NCBI GenBank assembly: GCA_003443635.1
Contig: CP031964.1
Location: 2,264,321 to 2,328,320 of the forward strand
Reading direction: 5' to 3'
DNA: 64,000 nucleotides
Origin: Flavobacteriaceae bacterium
Lineage (GTDB): Bacteria; Bacteroidota; Bacteroidia; Flavobacteriales; Flavobacteriaceae
Part shown: positions 25,226 through 33,845 of the stretch, piece after piece
Layout of the letters: every line of letters starts with the position of its first letter
How positions within the stretch are numbered: the first letter of the stretch is position 1
Made by a program: the position numbers and the translations under genes
Notes under the pieces: generated by a model
What the model saw: only the letters and a program-made list of their open reading frames with translations
Told to the model about the DNA's origin: nothing
Databases searched by the model: none

Positions 25226-25831
25226 ATGAAGAAAAGTATATTTAACCCAGAGCAACAACAAAACGATATTTCTAGTAAGATCGTTGCAGGACTTGAGCGT
25301 GTTTCTGAAGTCTTTAAGGTTTTACTATGGGAAAAAGCAAAACTGGTAGGTTTAAGCCCTATTCAAATTCAGATATTGCTTTTTGTAGCATTTCACAAGC
25401 AGGAATTATGTAACGTGAGTCATCTTGCAAAAGAGTTTAATGTTACAAAACCAACCATAAGTGATGCTATAAAGATTTTAGATAAGAAGCAAATGATTGT
25501 AAAAGATTATTCATCTTTAGACAGTCGCAGTTATAGTATCGTATTATCTGATACAGGAAAAGATATTATTGCACAGACTCATGATCTTGCACAACCTTTA
25601 AAACATCATATCGATAGTTTTAGTTCAGACAATTTGGAAAGCTTATTCAAAACATTAAGCGAACTGATCTACAAATTAAATCATACCGGAATATTGTCTG
25701 TACAACGCACATGCAAGAGTTGTACATTTTATGAGAAAAATAAAACAACACATTATTGTAATCTGCTTCAAAAAAAATTATCAGATCACGATATTCGTTT
25801 AGATTGCCCAGAATATGAAGAAAAAGTATAG
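25226..25831 (+). CDS. MarR family regulator with C-terminal cysteine cluster
   Basis: The 201-residue protein contains a winged helix-turn-helix (about residues 40-115: LSPIQIQILLFVAF, NVSHLAKEFNVTKPTISDA, then DSRSYSIVLSDTG wing). The C-terminal 45 residues, after the dimerisation helices, hold four cysteines in the pattern RTCKSCTFYEK, HYCNLL, RLDCPE. This looks like a metal or redox sensing module. The regulator probably binds the GTTAGGATTCCTAAC sites in the preceding operon and at its own gene. The target enzymes (a CPVC redoxin and a CxxCH protein) fit a thiol or metal signal, but the ligand is unknown. Confidence 0.85.
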   Translation: MKKSIFNPEQQQNDISSKIVAGLERVSEVFKVLLWEKAKLVGLSPIQIQILLFVAFHKQELCNVSHLAKEFNVTKPTISDAIKILDKKQMIVKDYSSLDSRSYSIVLSDTGKDIIAQTHDLAQPLKHHIDSFSSDNLESLFKTLSELIYKLNHTGILSVQRTCKSCTFYEKNKTTHYCNLLQKKLSDHDIRLDCPEYEEKV

Positions 25832-25855
25832 ATTACTTCAATTCCTTTATTCATC

Positions 25856-27628
25856 TTAAATTTTCGCCTGATAGGTATATAAATCGTAATAACGTCCTTG
25901 AAGTGCAATCAGCTCATCATGTGTACCACGTTCTACAATATGACCGGCTTCAATTACTAAAATTTGATCTGCTTTTTTAATGGTACTCAATCGGTGTGCG
26001 ATTACAATTGTAGTACGCTCTTTAACCAGTTCTGTTAAACTCTTTTGAATTAAAGCTTCACTTTCAGTATCCAGATTTGATGTTGCTTCATCTAGAATAA
26101 TCACTTTTGGATCTGCTAAAATAGCTCTGGCAATAGCAAGCCGTTGGCGTTGCCCTCCAGATAATTTAACGCCTCGTTCTCCAATTAAAGTTTCTAATCC
26201 ATCTTCAAATCGATCTGTAAACTCATTTACATAAGCTGCTTTTACAGCGTTTTGTAATTGGGCTTCGGTTGCATTTGGTCTTGGGAACATAATATTTTCT
26301 CTAATAGTACCTTCAAACAAAAATTCGTCTTGTAATACCACTCCTAAATGTTGTCGATAACTACTCAATTTAATTTTAGACATATCTTGCCCATCAATAG
26401 TGACTTTCCCTGATTCTGGGTTTAAAAAGGTTGCCGATAAGCCTGCAATAGTTGATTTTCCTGATCCTGAGCTTCCTACTAGTGCCACTACCGATCCTGA
26501 AGGTGCTTTAAAGTTAATATTGTGAAGTACTTCTTTACCTTCATCATAAGAGAAAGATACATCATCAAACGCTATATCACCTTTAATTTTGCCTAACTGA
26601 ATGGTACGGTCTTCATCATCCTCTTCTGCCATTTTATTCATTAATTCTTCGGTACGGTCTAATCCAGCTAAAGCTTCTGTAAGTTGACTCCCTATATTAC
26701 TCATCTGTACAATAGGTGCAATCATAAACCCAAGCAATAATGTAAAGAATAAAAAATCACCAGTAGTCATTGCTCCTTGAATCATATAATAGCCTCCAAT
26801 ACCCATAATCCCAGTAGTCGCAACACCAATTAAAAATGTGGATGAACTGGTCATAAATGCAGTTGCGGTTAAACTTTTCTTCACATTTTGATACAATTCA
26901 TCAACTCCTTTTTCGAAAACTTTGTTTTCTTGTTCTTCAGCATTAAATGCTTTAATCACACGTACACCAGCAAGTGTTTCAGTTAAACGCCCTTTTACAA
27001 CAGCATTTATTTCTCCTCGTTTTCTAAAAATTGGTCGAATATATTTAAAAGCTTTTAGAGCAATAATTCCGAAAATTGATAATGGAACAAATACAAAAAG
27101 CGTCATCCAAGGATTTAGATTTATTAAAAGAATTAAAGAAACAATAGCCGTAAAAGTTCCTCCTACCAACTGTACCAATCCTGTGCCTATTAAATTTCGA
27201 ACGCCTTCTACATCACTCATAATACGAGATACTAAAGCTCCAGATTTAGTATTATCAAAAAAGTTAATAGGGAGTGAGAGTACTTTTTTCTGTACTTGTG
27301 CTCGTAATTCACTAATTAAATACTGTGCTTGTACACTTAAAATTCGTGTGAGCAAAAACGAAGTGACCGATTGGATTGTAATCGCAGATATGACGATAAT
27401 AATTAACGTGTATAATTGATCATAATTTTTATCTGGTACCACCTCATCTAAGAGCACTTTACTTTGCCAAGGTAAAACTAAGCCTGCCAAGCTTCTAAGT
27501 ACAATTAATACAAGACCAATAAATACTAAATTACGTCGTGGCCATATAATTGTTTTAAATGCTTTACCAATGGTAACTTTAGGTTTTGTTTTTGGGGTAG
27601 CTGCAGATTTATTTTGTAGTTCTTTCAT
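25856..27628 (-). CDS. ABC exporter, fused permease and ATPase (MsbA/LmrA type)
   Basis: The 590-residue half transporter has six membrane spans (about residues 30-320) and a C-terminal ATPase. Walker A reads VGSSGSGKST, the signature is VKLSGGQRQR, Walker B IILDEATSN and the H-loop VIAHRLSTI. The protein should form a homodimer exporting lipids, peptides or drugs; the substrate cannot be deduced. The gene is convergent with the MarR gene and is the last of a minus-strand series; it begins 79 bp downstream of the nitronate monooxygenase gene. Confidence 0.93.
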   Translation of the reverse strand: MKELQNKSAATPKTKPKVTIGKAFKTIIWPRRNLVFIGLVLIVLRSLAGLVLPWQSKVLLDEVVPDKNYDQLYTLIIIVISAITIQSVTSFLLTRILSVQAQYLISELRAQVQKKVLSLPINFFDNTKSGALVSRIMSDVEGVRNLIGTGLVQLVGGTFTAIVSLILLINLNPWMTLFVFVPLSIFGIIALKAFKYIRPIFRKRGEINAVVKGRLTETLAGVRVIKAFNAEEQENKVFEKGVDELYQNVKKSLTATAFMTSSSTFLIGVATTGIMGIGGYYMIQGAMTTGDFLFFTLLLGFMIAPIVQMSNIGSQLTEALAGLDRTEELMNKMAEEDDEDRTIQLGKIKGDIAFDDVSFSYDEGKEVLHNINFKAPSGSVVALVGSSGSGKSTIAGLSATFLNPESGKVTIDGQDMSKIKLSSYRQHLGVVLQDEFLFEGTIRENIMFPRPNATEAQLQNAVKAAYVNEFTDRFEDGLETLIGERGVKLSGGQRQRLAIARAILADPKVIILDEATSNLDTESEALIQKSLTELVKERTTIVIAHRLSTIKKADQILVIEAGHIVERGTHDELIALQGRYYDLYTYQAKI

Positions 27629-27707
27629 TTACTTCTGTGTTATTAATTTAGCACTGTAAAAAGTACATCATTCATAAAAGAATCTTTTAACGTCGTTAAA
27701 ACGAAGC

Positions 27708-28697
27708 TTAAAGTATCTTGAATTCGTTCCAGATAGAATCTATCAATTCCTGTACCGAAGGGATATCATGAATATTATTGACACTATGTCCTGCATAATT
27801 TGCCATAGTTTCCACATCACCTGTCATACCTTGTAAAGGACTATCAGAATCATATCGCTCTATAGGATCGTTATTGGCACGTCTGGCAACAATATCAAAT
27901 TCTCCGGGACGCTCTCCAATAACAGGACATCCAGCAGCCTCCCACAGCTCGGTAGTTTTATTTCTTAAAATACGATGTGCAGCACTATCCCACCCTTTAT
28001 TCATACACACCGTGAAAATAGTATCTTCAGCTTTGGCCTTTACCAGTGCGTTTTTATATTTTAAATGAGCTCCACTCTCTTTAGTAGCTACAAAACGTGA
28101 TCCCATGACTACTCCAGCAGCGCCCATTGCCATATATCTATGCATTGCTTTAGCATCGGCAATACCTCCAGATGCAACAACTGGAATACCATCTGCAAGC
28201 TTAAGTATATTCTCTAAAATTGTAAGCAATGGTCGAGAGGATTGTACATGCCCTCCAGCTTCGATCCCTTGACATACCAGATAATCTGCTCCTAAAGCAA
28301 TGGCTGTTCTTGATGCTTCAAGATTAGTTACTTGAATTCCCATTACTCCATTAGCTGCTCTTATTAAATCTATCATTTCTGGTGTGGGCATCCCCCAAGA
28401 GAATTGTATTGTTTTTACCCCTAAATCTAAAGCAGTTTGTAAAGCAACAGGCTCAAAATTCAACACAAAGTTGGCATAGAATGGTTTATCTGTTTTAGAT
28501 CTAACTTCTTTAATCATTGCTGTTGCTACTTCAGGACTAGACCAGCTTAATGGTATCCCACCAAAAGCACCAGTATTAGAAACTTCAGCAACTAAATCAC
28601 TTGTAACCGTTCCTCCTGCTGGAGCTTGGATAATTGGAATTTCAATACCCAATAATTTTGTAAGCTGCTGTGCTCCTTTATTTAATTTATAGTTCAT
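27708..28697 (-). CDS. nitronate monooxygenase family FMN enzyme
   Basis: The 329-residue TIM-barrel protein matches the nitronate monooxygenase/enoyl-ACP reductase FabK-like family: IPIIQAPAGGTVTSDLV, GADYLVCQGIEAGGHV, PVVASGGIADA and AAGVVMGSRFVATKE for FMN phosphate binding. The GIEAGGH segment holds the usual catalytic histidine. It detoxifies propionate 3-nitronate or similar nitroalkanes in characterised members; the true substrate here is open. It is separated by two bases from the stop of the DinB gene upstream, forming an operon. Confidence 0.87.
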   Translation of the reverse strand: MNYKLNKGAQQLTKLLGIEIPIIQAPAGGTVTSDLVAEVSNTGAFGGIPLSWSSPEVATAMIKEVRSKTDKPFYANFVLNFEPVALQTALDLGVKTIQFSWGMPTPEMIDLIRAANGVMGIQVTNLEASRTAIALGADYLVCQGIEAGGHVQSSRPLLTILENILKLADGIPVVASGGIADAKAMHRYMAMGAAGVVMGSRFVATKESGAHLKYKNALVKAKAEDTIFTVCMNKGWDSAAHRILRNKTTELWEAAGCPVIGERPGEFDIVARRANNDPIERYDSDSPLQGMTGDVETMANYAGHSVNNIHDIPSVQELIDSIWNEFKIL

Positions 28698-28699
28698 GA

Positions 28700-29143
28700 T
28701 TAATCTAGTAGACGTCTGTGATAATTAATTTGCCCTAAATGATAAGATAAATGCATTACTAGGTGTACTAAAAAATATTCTATAGTAGTTTTTTCTTTAA
28801 AAGTGCGCCAGATAAATTCTTTTTGTAAATCTTCTGGTGTTAATTTATGTAATGTTTGCTCTACAATTTTAATAGCGTCATCTACTTGACGCAGTAATTC
28901 TGCTCTGGGAACATTTTTTTGTGTGAATTCTAAATCTCGTTGTCTTACATATCCTGAATGCCCTAAGTTTTCACCTATGTATGCATTTAAGTTTCCAACA
29001 ATATGTAAACATAAGTTTCCTGCAGAGTTTTTAATTTTTCCATTTATAAGCCACAGATTAGCTTCTTTTTTATATAATTGGATCTCTGTTTTTAAAGCGT
29101 TTAAATCTCTGGTGAATAATTTAATTAAAGTTTCAGTTAGCAT
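28700..29143 (-). CDS. DinB family protein
   Basis: The 147-residue four-helix-bundle protein shows DinB-like features: LCLHIVGNLNAYIG with the first metal-ligand histidine, and HLVMHLSYHLGQINYHRRL at the end with the remaining histidines. Members bind a divalent metal and some are thiol transferases (mycothiol or bacillithiol dependent). No partner is evident. The gene precedes the nitronate monooxygenase gene with almost no gap. Confidence 0.83.
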   Translation of the reverse strand: MLTETLIKLFTRDLNALKTEIQLYKKEANLWLINGKIKNSAGNLCLHIVGNLNAYIGENLGHSGYVRQRDLEFTQKNVPRAELLRQVDDAIKIVEQTLHKLTPEDLQKEFIWRTFKEKTTIEYFLVHLVMHLSYHLGQINYHRRLLD

Positions 29144-29194
29144 TTTCTATTGTATTAATCTATTAGTACTACTCTATTCTTGTCACGAAAATCA

Positions 29195-29608
29195 TTAGTC
29201 AAAAGATAATAAGTCTGGTTCTAAAAAAGTAGATTTTGCAATTTTAGAATTAAACACATCTATATTATAATGTGACGCTAACAGTTCTTTAAAATTGTAT
29301 TTTAATCGAGGTAATTCTGCTATAAATGTTTTAAAGTCATCAGTGTCAGATTTTAGCATAAAATGATATACAGCTCTAACGGCAGCAACGGTTACCGTTT
29401 TATTAAACTTATCTACAGCACCTAAAACAGTGACATAATTTAAAAGCTGATTACATATAAGGTCTACAGCAGTTTCTACACCATCTTGAGTAATATAAAT
29501 CCAAGCTAATCTAAGGTGTGCTTCGTGATTAAATAGTTTAGGGTCTAGAGTTCCGTTTTTAAATTGTTTTTGAAACTCTGCATCATTTAATTGATAATGA
29601 TTTGTCAT
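29195..29608 (-). CDS. conserved hypothetical protein
   Basis: The 137-residue soluble protein has no recognised named family. Its N-terminal part contains KLFNHEAHLRLAWIYI and a central VDKFNKTVTVAAVRAVYHFM helix; both are reminiscent of a conserved helical family of unknown function found in many proteobacteria and Bacteroidota. The two histidines in NHEAHL could bind a metal. It lies between marC and the DinB gene with spacers of 22 and 51 bp, all on the minus strand. Confidence 0.65.
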   Translation of the reverse strand: MTNHYQLNDAEFQKQFKNGTLDPKLFNHEAHLRLAWIYITQDGVETAVDLICNQLLNYVTVLGAVDKFNKTVTVAAVRAVYHFMLKSDTDDFKTFIAELPRLKYNFKELLASHYNIDVFNSKIAKSTFLEPDLLSFD

Positions 29609-29630
29609 CCTATAAAAATAGGAAATATAA

Positions 29631-30263
29631 TTAGAATTTTATTTGAGATACGATACTTACTACCGAAGATATGATATACTCCACTCCTATCGCAATGACT
29701 ATGAATCCAATAATACGAGATAGAGCGTTAATTCCTGAGGCGCCTAAAAATTTCACTATAAAATGACTGCTTTTTAAAATAAAATAGATAAGTAAGGATA
29801 CTAAGATCATAGCTCCCGAAAGCACTAAAATATCTTGAGTCATTTGATATTCCTGATTATATGCAATAAGCAACGATATTGTTCCTGGTCCAGCCAGCAT
29901 AGGAATGGCCAATGGTGTTAGCGAAATACTTTCTCTGGTTTTAATATCGTCTTGTACACGTTGACGTTTCATCCCCTTATGTTCTTTAAATTTACCTGTT
30001 AGCAATGCAAAACCTGATGATGCAATAATTAGTCCGCCAGCAATTTTTAAAGCATTTAAACTAATTCCAAAAAAAGAGAGTATAAACTTGCCAGCAAAAA
30101 AAGATAATATTAAAATTACAAGCACATCTATTGCTGTCCAAAACGCTGTAATTGAGCGTTCTTTACTCGTATTTTCTTGAGTTAGCCCTACAAAAACAGG
30201 TACGGTACCTAAGGGATTCATGATTGAAAATAAAGCACCAAAGCTGGTTAAAAATAGTTCCAT
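29631..30263 (-). CDS. MarC family integral membrane protein
   Basis: The 210-residue protein has six hydrophobic spans. MarC/UPF0056 traits are the N-terminal LFSIMNPLGTVPVFVGLT, the GGLIIASSGFALLTGK segment and SLTPLAIPMLAGPGTISLLIA (given in parts), which includes the conserved NPxGxxP and PxLAGPGxI patterns. The function is unresolved; the older link with multiple antibiotic resistance was withdrawn for E. coli. It is a separate small gene with a 22-bp spacer to the downstream hypothetical gene. Confidence 0.88.
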   Translation of the reverse strand: MELFLTSFGALFSIMNPLGTVPVFVGLTQENTSKERSITAFWTAIDVLVILILSFFAGKFILSFFGISLNALKIAGGLIIASSGFALLTGKFKEHKGMKRQRVQDDIKTRESISLTPLAIPMLAGPGTISLLIAYNQEYQMTQDILVLSGAMILVSLLIYFILKSSHFIVKFLGASGINALSRIIGFIVIAIGVEYIISSVVSIVSQIKF

Positions 30264-30343
30264 GTTTTTTTTACAAAATCACTACTTTTTACGCAATCTT
30301 TAATTACAGAATAATTAAACTAAGGTTATGAAACTGTAAAATA

Positions 30344-30961
30344 CTATTCTTTAAATTCTATCACTCGGGCATTGTACATAAACGTGTCTTGCCAACGTTT
30401 AAATCGTGCGTCAAATGTTGAAGAAAATACCACATACTGGCATTTGTTAATACTTTCTGGGGTTCGGGATACTTCTCCTTGTGTATTGGTAGTAAATAAA
30501 AACTCGGCATCTTCAACAATAAATAATTGTAACTGCCCCAGGTGTATGCCATTAAGGTAAAAGATCTTATTTAATCGTTTTGGAGTAGCGATCACAATAT
30601 CTGTTCCAACATAAATTTCTTCGCGTTGCGAATCGATATTATGCTCCTCATAAAGTGCATATACTCTTAAATCTGTGCCTTTAGTATAGATCTCGAAGTG
30701 CTGTTTTAATTCTAATGCTGCTTTTTTGTCTTTTACAAAAATTAAAGCTCTAGGGGCATCTTCAAAAGCTTTCCCTTTTAGCTTTTGGATCACACTAAGG
30801 ATTAATGTTGTGGTTTTTCCGCTACCATCAGGGGCAATTGCAAAAACACTGGCGCCACCTTTTATTTTAGGTAAGATCTGCTTCTGGAATGGTAAAGGTG
30901 CTTCAAAATTATTTCGATGGATGGCTTCCTTTAAAGGCTCTATTAATTTTTTAAATGACAT
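30344..30961 (-). CDS. single-lobe DEAD/DEAH-box helicase-like protein
   Basis: The 205-residue protein contains only the first RecA-like domain of a DEAD-box helicase: PLPFQKQILPKI (Q-motif region), Walker A APDGSGKTTT, ALIFVKDKKAA (motif Ia), GTDIVIATPKRL (motif Ib), VEDAEFLF in place of DEAD, and VFSSTFD (motif III). Motifs IV to VI are absent and no continuation is found in any frame after the stop, so the truncation looks genuine and the gene is intact. It starts three bases after the stop of the TenI-like gene. It may bind ATP and nucleic acid without unwinding alone. Confidence 0.75.
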   Translation of the reverse strand: MSFKKLIEPLKEAIHRNNFEAPLPFQKQILPKIKGGASVFAIAPDGSGKTTTLILSVIQKLKGKAFEDAPRALIFVKDKKAALELKQHFEIYTKGTDLRVYALYEEHNIDSQREEIYVGTDIVIATPKRLNKIFYLNGIHLGQLQLFIVEDAEFLFTTNTQGEVSRTPESINKCQYVVFSSTFDARFKRWQDTFMYNARVIEFKE

Positions 30962-30964
30962 CTC

Positions 30965-31564
30965 TTATTTTTTAGTCGTTGTAAATGCTTCTTGTAAAGC
31001 TTTAAAACTTTCTATAGGATGATCACTATTCCAAACACCACCTAAAGCACCAACACCTTTGAAACCTAACTTAATAGCATCTGGAGTGGTTTGAGCATTA
31101 ATACCTCCCATTCCTGTGATAAATTTTGGAATATGGCGCACATCAAAGCCACGTCCTTTCATATCACTTTTAGAAATCGCTCCAAACACTGGGCTTAATA
31201 TAAAATAATCAAAATCTATTGTTTGTGCTTCCAAGTCTTCAGGTTCGTGATACGAACTGCTTACCGAAAACTCTTTAGATTTAAATCCGTTTACATAATT
31301 TTCTAATGCTTCTCCATGACCCCTCCAAATACGTTCTTCTAAATGAATACCTTTTAAGTTGTATTCTTTGGCAAGCTCGTGAAAGTTATGAATCACTATA
31401 AACTGATGGTATTTTTTATTGACTTGATCTAAATATTCTCGATGCTCATCAATTGATTTATTAGGCTTTCTAAAATGAAAATGTGTTAATCCAACTTCGA
31501 ATAATTGATGTAAGATGTTTATTTCATTATGGGTATCATTTTCTGGGGAGATAAGGAAGATCAT
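30965..31564 (-). CDS. thiamine phosphate synthase/TenI-like protein
   Basis: The 199-residue TIM-barrel protein resembles ThiE/TenI: LTHFHFRKPN, FIVIHNFHELA, GIHLEERI, SVSSSYHEPEDL, DYFILSPVFGAISK and FITGMGGINAQ. The pattern lacks the strongly conserved KxxD diphosphate motifs of true ThiE and reads RKPN, so it may be a TenI-type or salvage protein. No other thiamine gene is nearby. It is followed with a three-base gap by the single-lobe helicase gene, an unexpected pairing. Confidence 0.78.
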   Translation of the reverse strand: MIFLISPENDTHNEINILHQLFEVGLTHFHFRKPNKSIDEHREYLDQVNKKYHQFIVIHNFHELAKEYNLKGIHLEERIWRGHGEALENYVNGFKSKEFSVSSSYHEPEDLEAQTIDFDYFILSPVFGAISKSDMKGRGFDVRHIPKFITGMGGINAQTTPDAIKLGFKGVGALGGVWNSDHPIESFKALQEAFTTTKK

Positions 31565-31706
31565 AAGTTTATAACATTCGTTTAAATATATTGCAATATT
31601 AGGAAATCATTTGAGAATGTGTTCACAGAATATCATTTCACTCTTGCATTATTTTAAAACTTTTGTATATTGTTAAAATTCTTACAAAAACCAAAACACT
31701 AATCAC

Positions 31707-32597
31707 ATGAAACAACTAACCATTACTTTATGCTTTCTTTTTACATTATGCATTTATTCACAAGAAGAAATTGATACTACCGCTTTTGATTTAGAACGTT
31801 ATAATTTTGTGGTAGATAGCATTGATAGCTCATTTACTTATCTAACTGGAGTTATCGATTTAGATAATGGTTTAGCTACTTTAACAGTTCCTGAAGGGTT
31901 TAAATTTTTAGATGCAGCGCAAAGTAAAGTCGTATTAACAGATCTTTGGGGGAATCCACCAAGCAAACCAATAGGTTTATTATTTCCAGAAGATATGACA
32001 CCAATGCACGATGCGTTTACTTATTGTGTAGAAATTGAATATTCTGAAGAAGGTTATATTGATGATGAAGATGCTGCTGATTTAGACTATGATGATCTTT
32101 TGGAAGAAATGCAAGATGATACCAATGCTGCCAATCCAGATCGTATAGCTCAAGGTTATGGAGCTATGGAGCTGGTAGGGTGGGCTTCTCCTCCATTTTA
32201 TGATATTGACAATAAAAAATTACATTGGGCAAAAGAGCTTCATTTTGAAGGTGAAGATAGTAATACACTTAATTATAACATTCGCGTTTTGGGGCGTAAA
32301 GGATTTTTAAATTTAAATGCTATTGGTGAAATTGATGTTTTAGATACATTTAACCAAGATCGAGATAACATACTTAATAGTGTAGAATTTACTAGCGGAA
32401 ATCGTTATGCTGATTTTAACCCTAGTGTAGATAAAGTTGCTGCCTATGGTATAGGTGGGCTTATCGCTGGTAAAGTACTTGCTAAAGTTGGTTTTTTTGC
32501 AGTGATCGCTAAATTTGGGAAGTTTATAGCAATTGGTTTTATTGCTCTTTTTGCTGGATTACGTAAACGTATATTTGGCGGAAAAAGAGAAGCTTAA
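31707..32597 (+). CDS. DUF2167 domain-containing membrane protein
   Basis: The 296-residue protein has a signal peptide (MKQLTITLCFLFTLCIYSQ), a periplasmic body with the DUF2167 features LTVPEGFKFL, SKVVLTDLWGNPP and GWASPPFYD plus KKLHWAKEL, and two C-terminal hydrophobic segments (AYGIGGLIAGKVLAK and FIAIGFIALFAGL) ending in a basic tail. An acidic insertion (DDEDAADLDYDDLLEEM) is seen in the middle. The family is uncharacterised and widespread in envelopes of Gram-negative bacteria. About 155 bp separate it from the metallophosphoesterase operon, so it need not belong to that system. Confidence 0.85.
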   Translation: MKQLTITLCFLFTLCIYSQEEIDTTAFDLERYNFVVDSIDSSFTYLTGVIDLDNGLATLTVPEGFKFLDAAQSKVVLTDLWGNPPSKPIGLLFPEDMTPMHDAFTYCVEIEYSEEGYIDDEDAADLDYDDLLEEMQDDTNAANPDRIAQGYGAMELVGWASPPFYDIDNKKLHWAKELHFEGEDSNTLNYNIRVLGRKGFLNLNAIGEIDVLDTFNQDRDNILNSVEFTSGNRYADFNPSVDKVAAYGIGGLIAGKVLAKVGFFAVIAKFGKFIAIGFIALFAGLRKRIFGGKREA

Positions 32598-32753
32598 TTT
32601 GTTTCATTTAAACATTGATGATTTCAAGAAAAAGATTAGGCCTTATCCTAAATATCACAAGAACCGTAAGTTTTCTTAAGATTATTAATTTTTGATAGTG
32701 ATTGCAAAAAAAATCCTACTAAAATATATATCTTAGTGGTTTTTAATTCATAA

Positions 32754-33845
32754 ATGCGAATAGCTCACTTATCAGATATACATTTATCAAAACAGAATTA
32801 TAAGGAATTTAACAACAATGTTCGTGAATCTCTTATATCAGATTTAAGTGGTTATAATTCTGCAGATAAGCCAATAGATCTTATAATCATTACTGGTGAT
32901 TTGGTTGACAAGGGAGGTCATTCTCTTATGGAAATTCAAGATTTCAATGACCAACAAAACCCTTATAAAATTTTTGAAAAAACATTTATAGAACCTATAT
33001 CAAATCAATTAGGAATACCAAAAGAAAAATTCCTATTTATACCGGGGAATCATGATATAGACGAAAATGAAATTCGTTGGATTGACGAGAAGAGATTGAA
33101 ACAATCTTTAAATAGTTCTACAATAAATGACATACTAATTAATAATAAATTCAATTTTAATAATGATAATTATAGAATTAAATTATTCAAAGAATTTGAA
33201 AAGGAATATCATCAGAATACCCCAAATTATATTTTCAGTAATAATGAATCTACATATATATATGAAGTTAATAGTGACCTAAATATCGGTTTTATTTTAA
33301 TTAATGATTCTTGGAGATGCTCAACCTGTAGTTTAGACAATCCTGAACTAAACCATCATTTTTTCGGAACAGACCAGTTATATAATGGAATTAGAGAGCT
33401 CAAAAATAAAACACCGAACCTTACGATCTGTTTATTTCATCATTCAGTAGAAGATTTATATGAAAAGGAAGAAGTAAAAAGAATTCTTACGACGAAGGAT
33501 ATATCATTTTTTTTCTATGGTCATCATCATAATACTAATTCTACAAATCATATAAATCCTGTTGGCTCTTGTTATGGGTTTCGTGGTAGAGCAACATTAA
33601 ATAACCCTAATGAAAAACAAACTGAATATCAACCTGGATATCAATTATATGATATAAACTTTGGATTAAGTAAAATAGAAGCAATTCATTACAGAAAATA
33701 TGAATATAAAATTTCAAGGTTTGTTGCTGATACTAGTTATGCACCAGAAAGCGGAATAGATAATAATGGTTATAAATTTACTCAGATTCAATCACCAAAT
33801 AAAGCTCTGTCTGCTTTAGATATGTCAAACTTTAAAATGAAATAA
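32754..33845 (+). CDS. calcineurin-like metallophosphoesterase paired with a NACHT NTPase
   Basis: The 363-residue protein contains all five metallophosphoesterase motifs: DIH (D8, H10), GDLVDKG (48-54), GNHD (98-101), FHHS (H229, H230) and GHHH (256-259). They form a binuclear metal centre able to cleave phosphodiesters such as cyclic nucleotides or nucleic acids. There is no signal peptide, so it is cytoplasmic. An insertion of polar, asparagine-rich sequence lies between GNHD and the FHHS motif, and about 80 residues follow the catalytic fold. Its stop codon is immediately followed by the ATG of the NACHT gene, pointing to fixed stoichiometry. A candidate -7 box TATCTTAG is at 32729. Confidence 0.85.
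   Translation: MRIAHLSDIHLSKQNYKEFNNNVRESLISDLSGYNSADKPIDLIIITGDLVDKGGHSLMEIQDFNDQQNPYKIFEKTFIEPISNQLGIPKEKFLFIPGNHDIDENEIRWIDEKRLKQSLNSSTINDILINNKFNFNNDNYRIKLFKEFEKEYHQNTPNYIFSNNESTYIYEVNSDLNIGFILINDSWRCSTCSLDNPELNHHFFGTDQLYNGIRELKNKTPNLTICLFHHSVEDLYEKEEVKRILTTKDISFFFYGHHHNTNSTNHINPVGSCYGFRGRATLNNPNEKQTEYQPGYQLYDINFGLSKIEAIHYRKYEYKISRFVADTSYAPESGIDNNGYKFTQIQSPNKALSALDMSNFKMK

Noticed and set aside
28923..29198. Plus-strand frame opposite the DinB gene
   Set aside because: Antisense to a good DinB gene, with no family signal.
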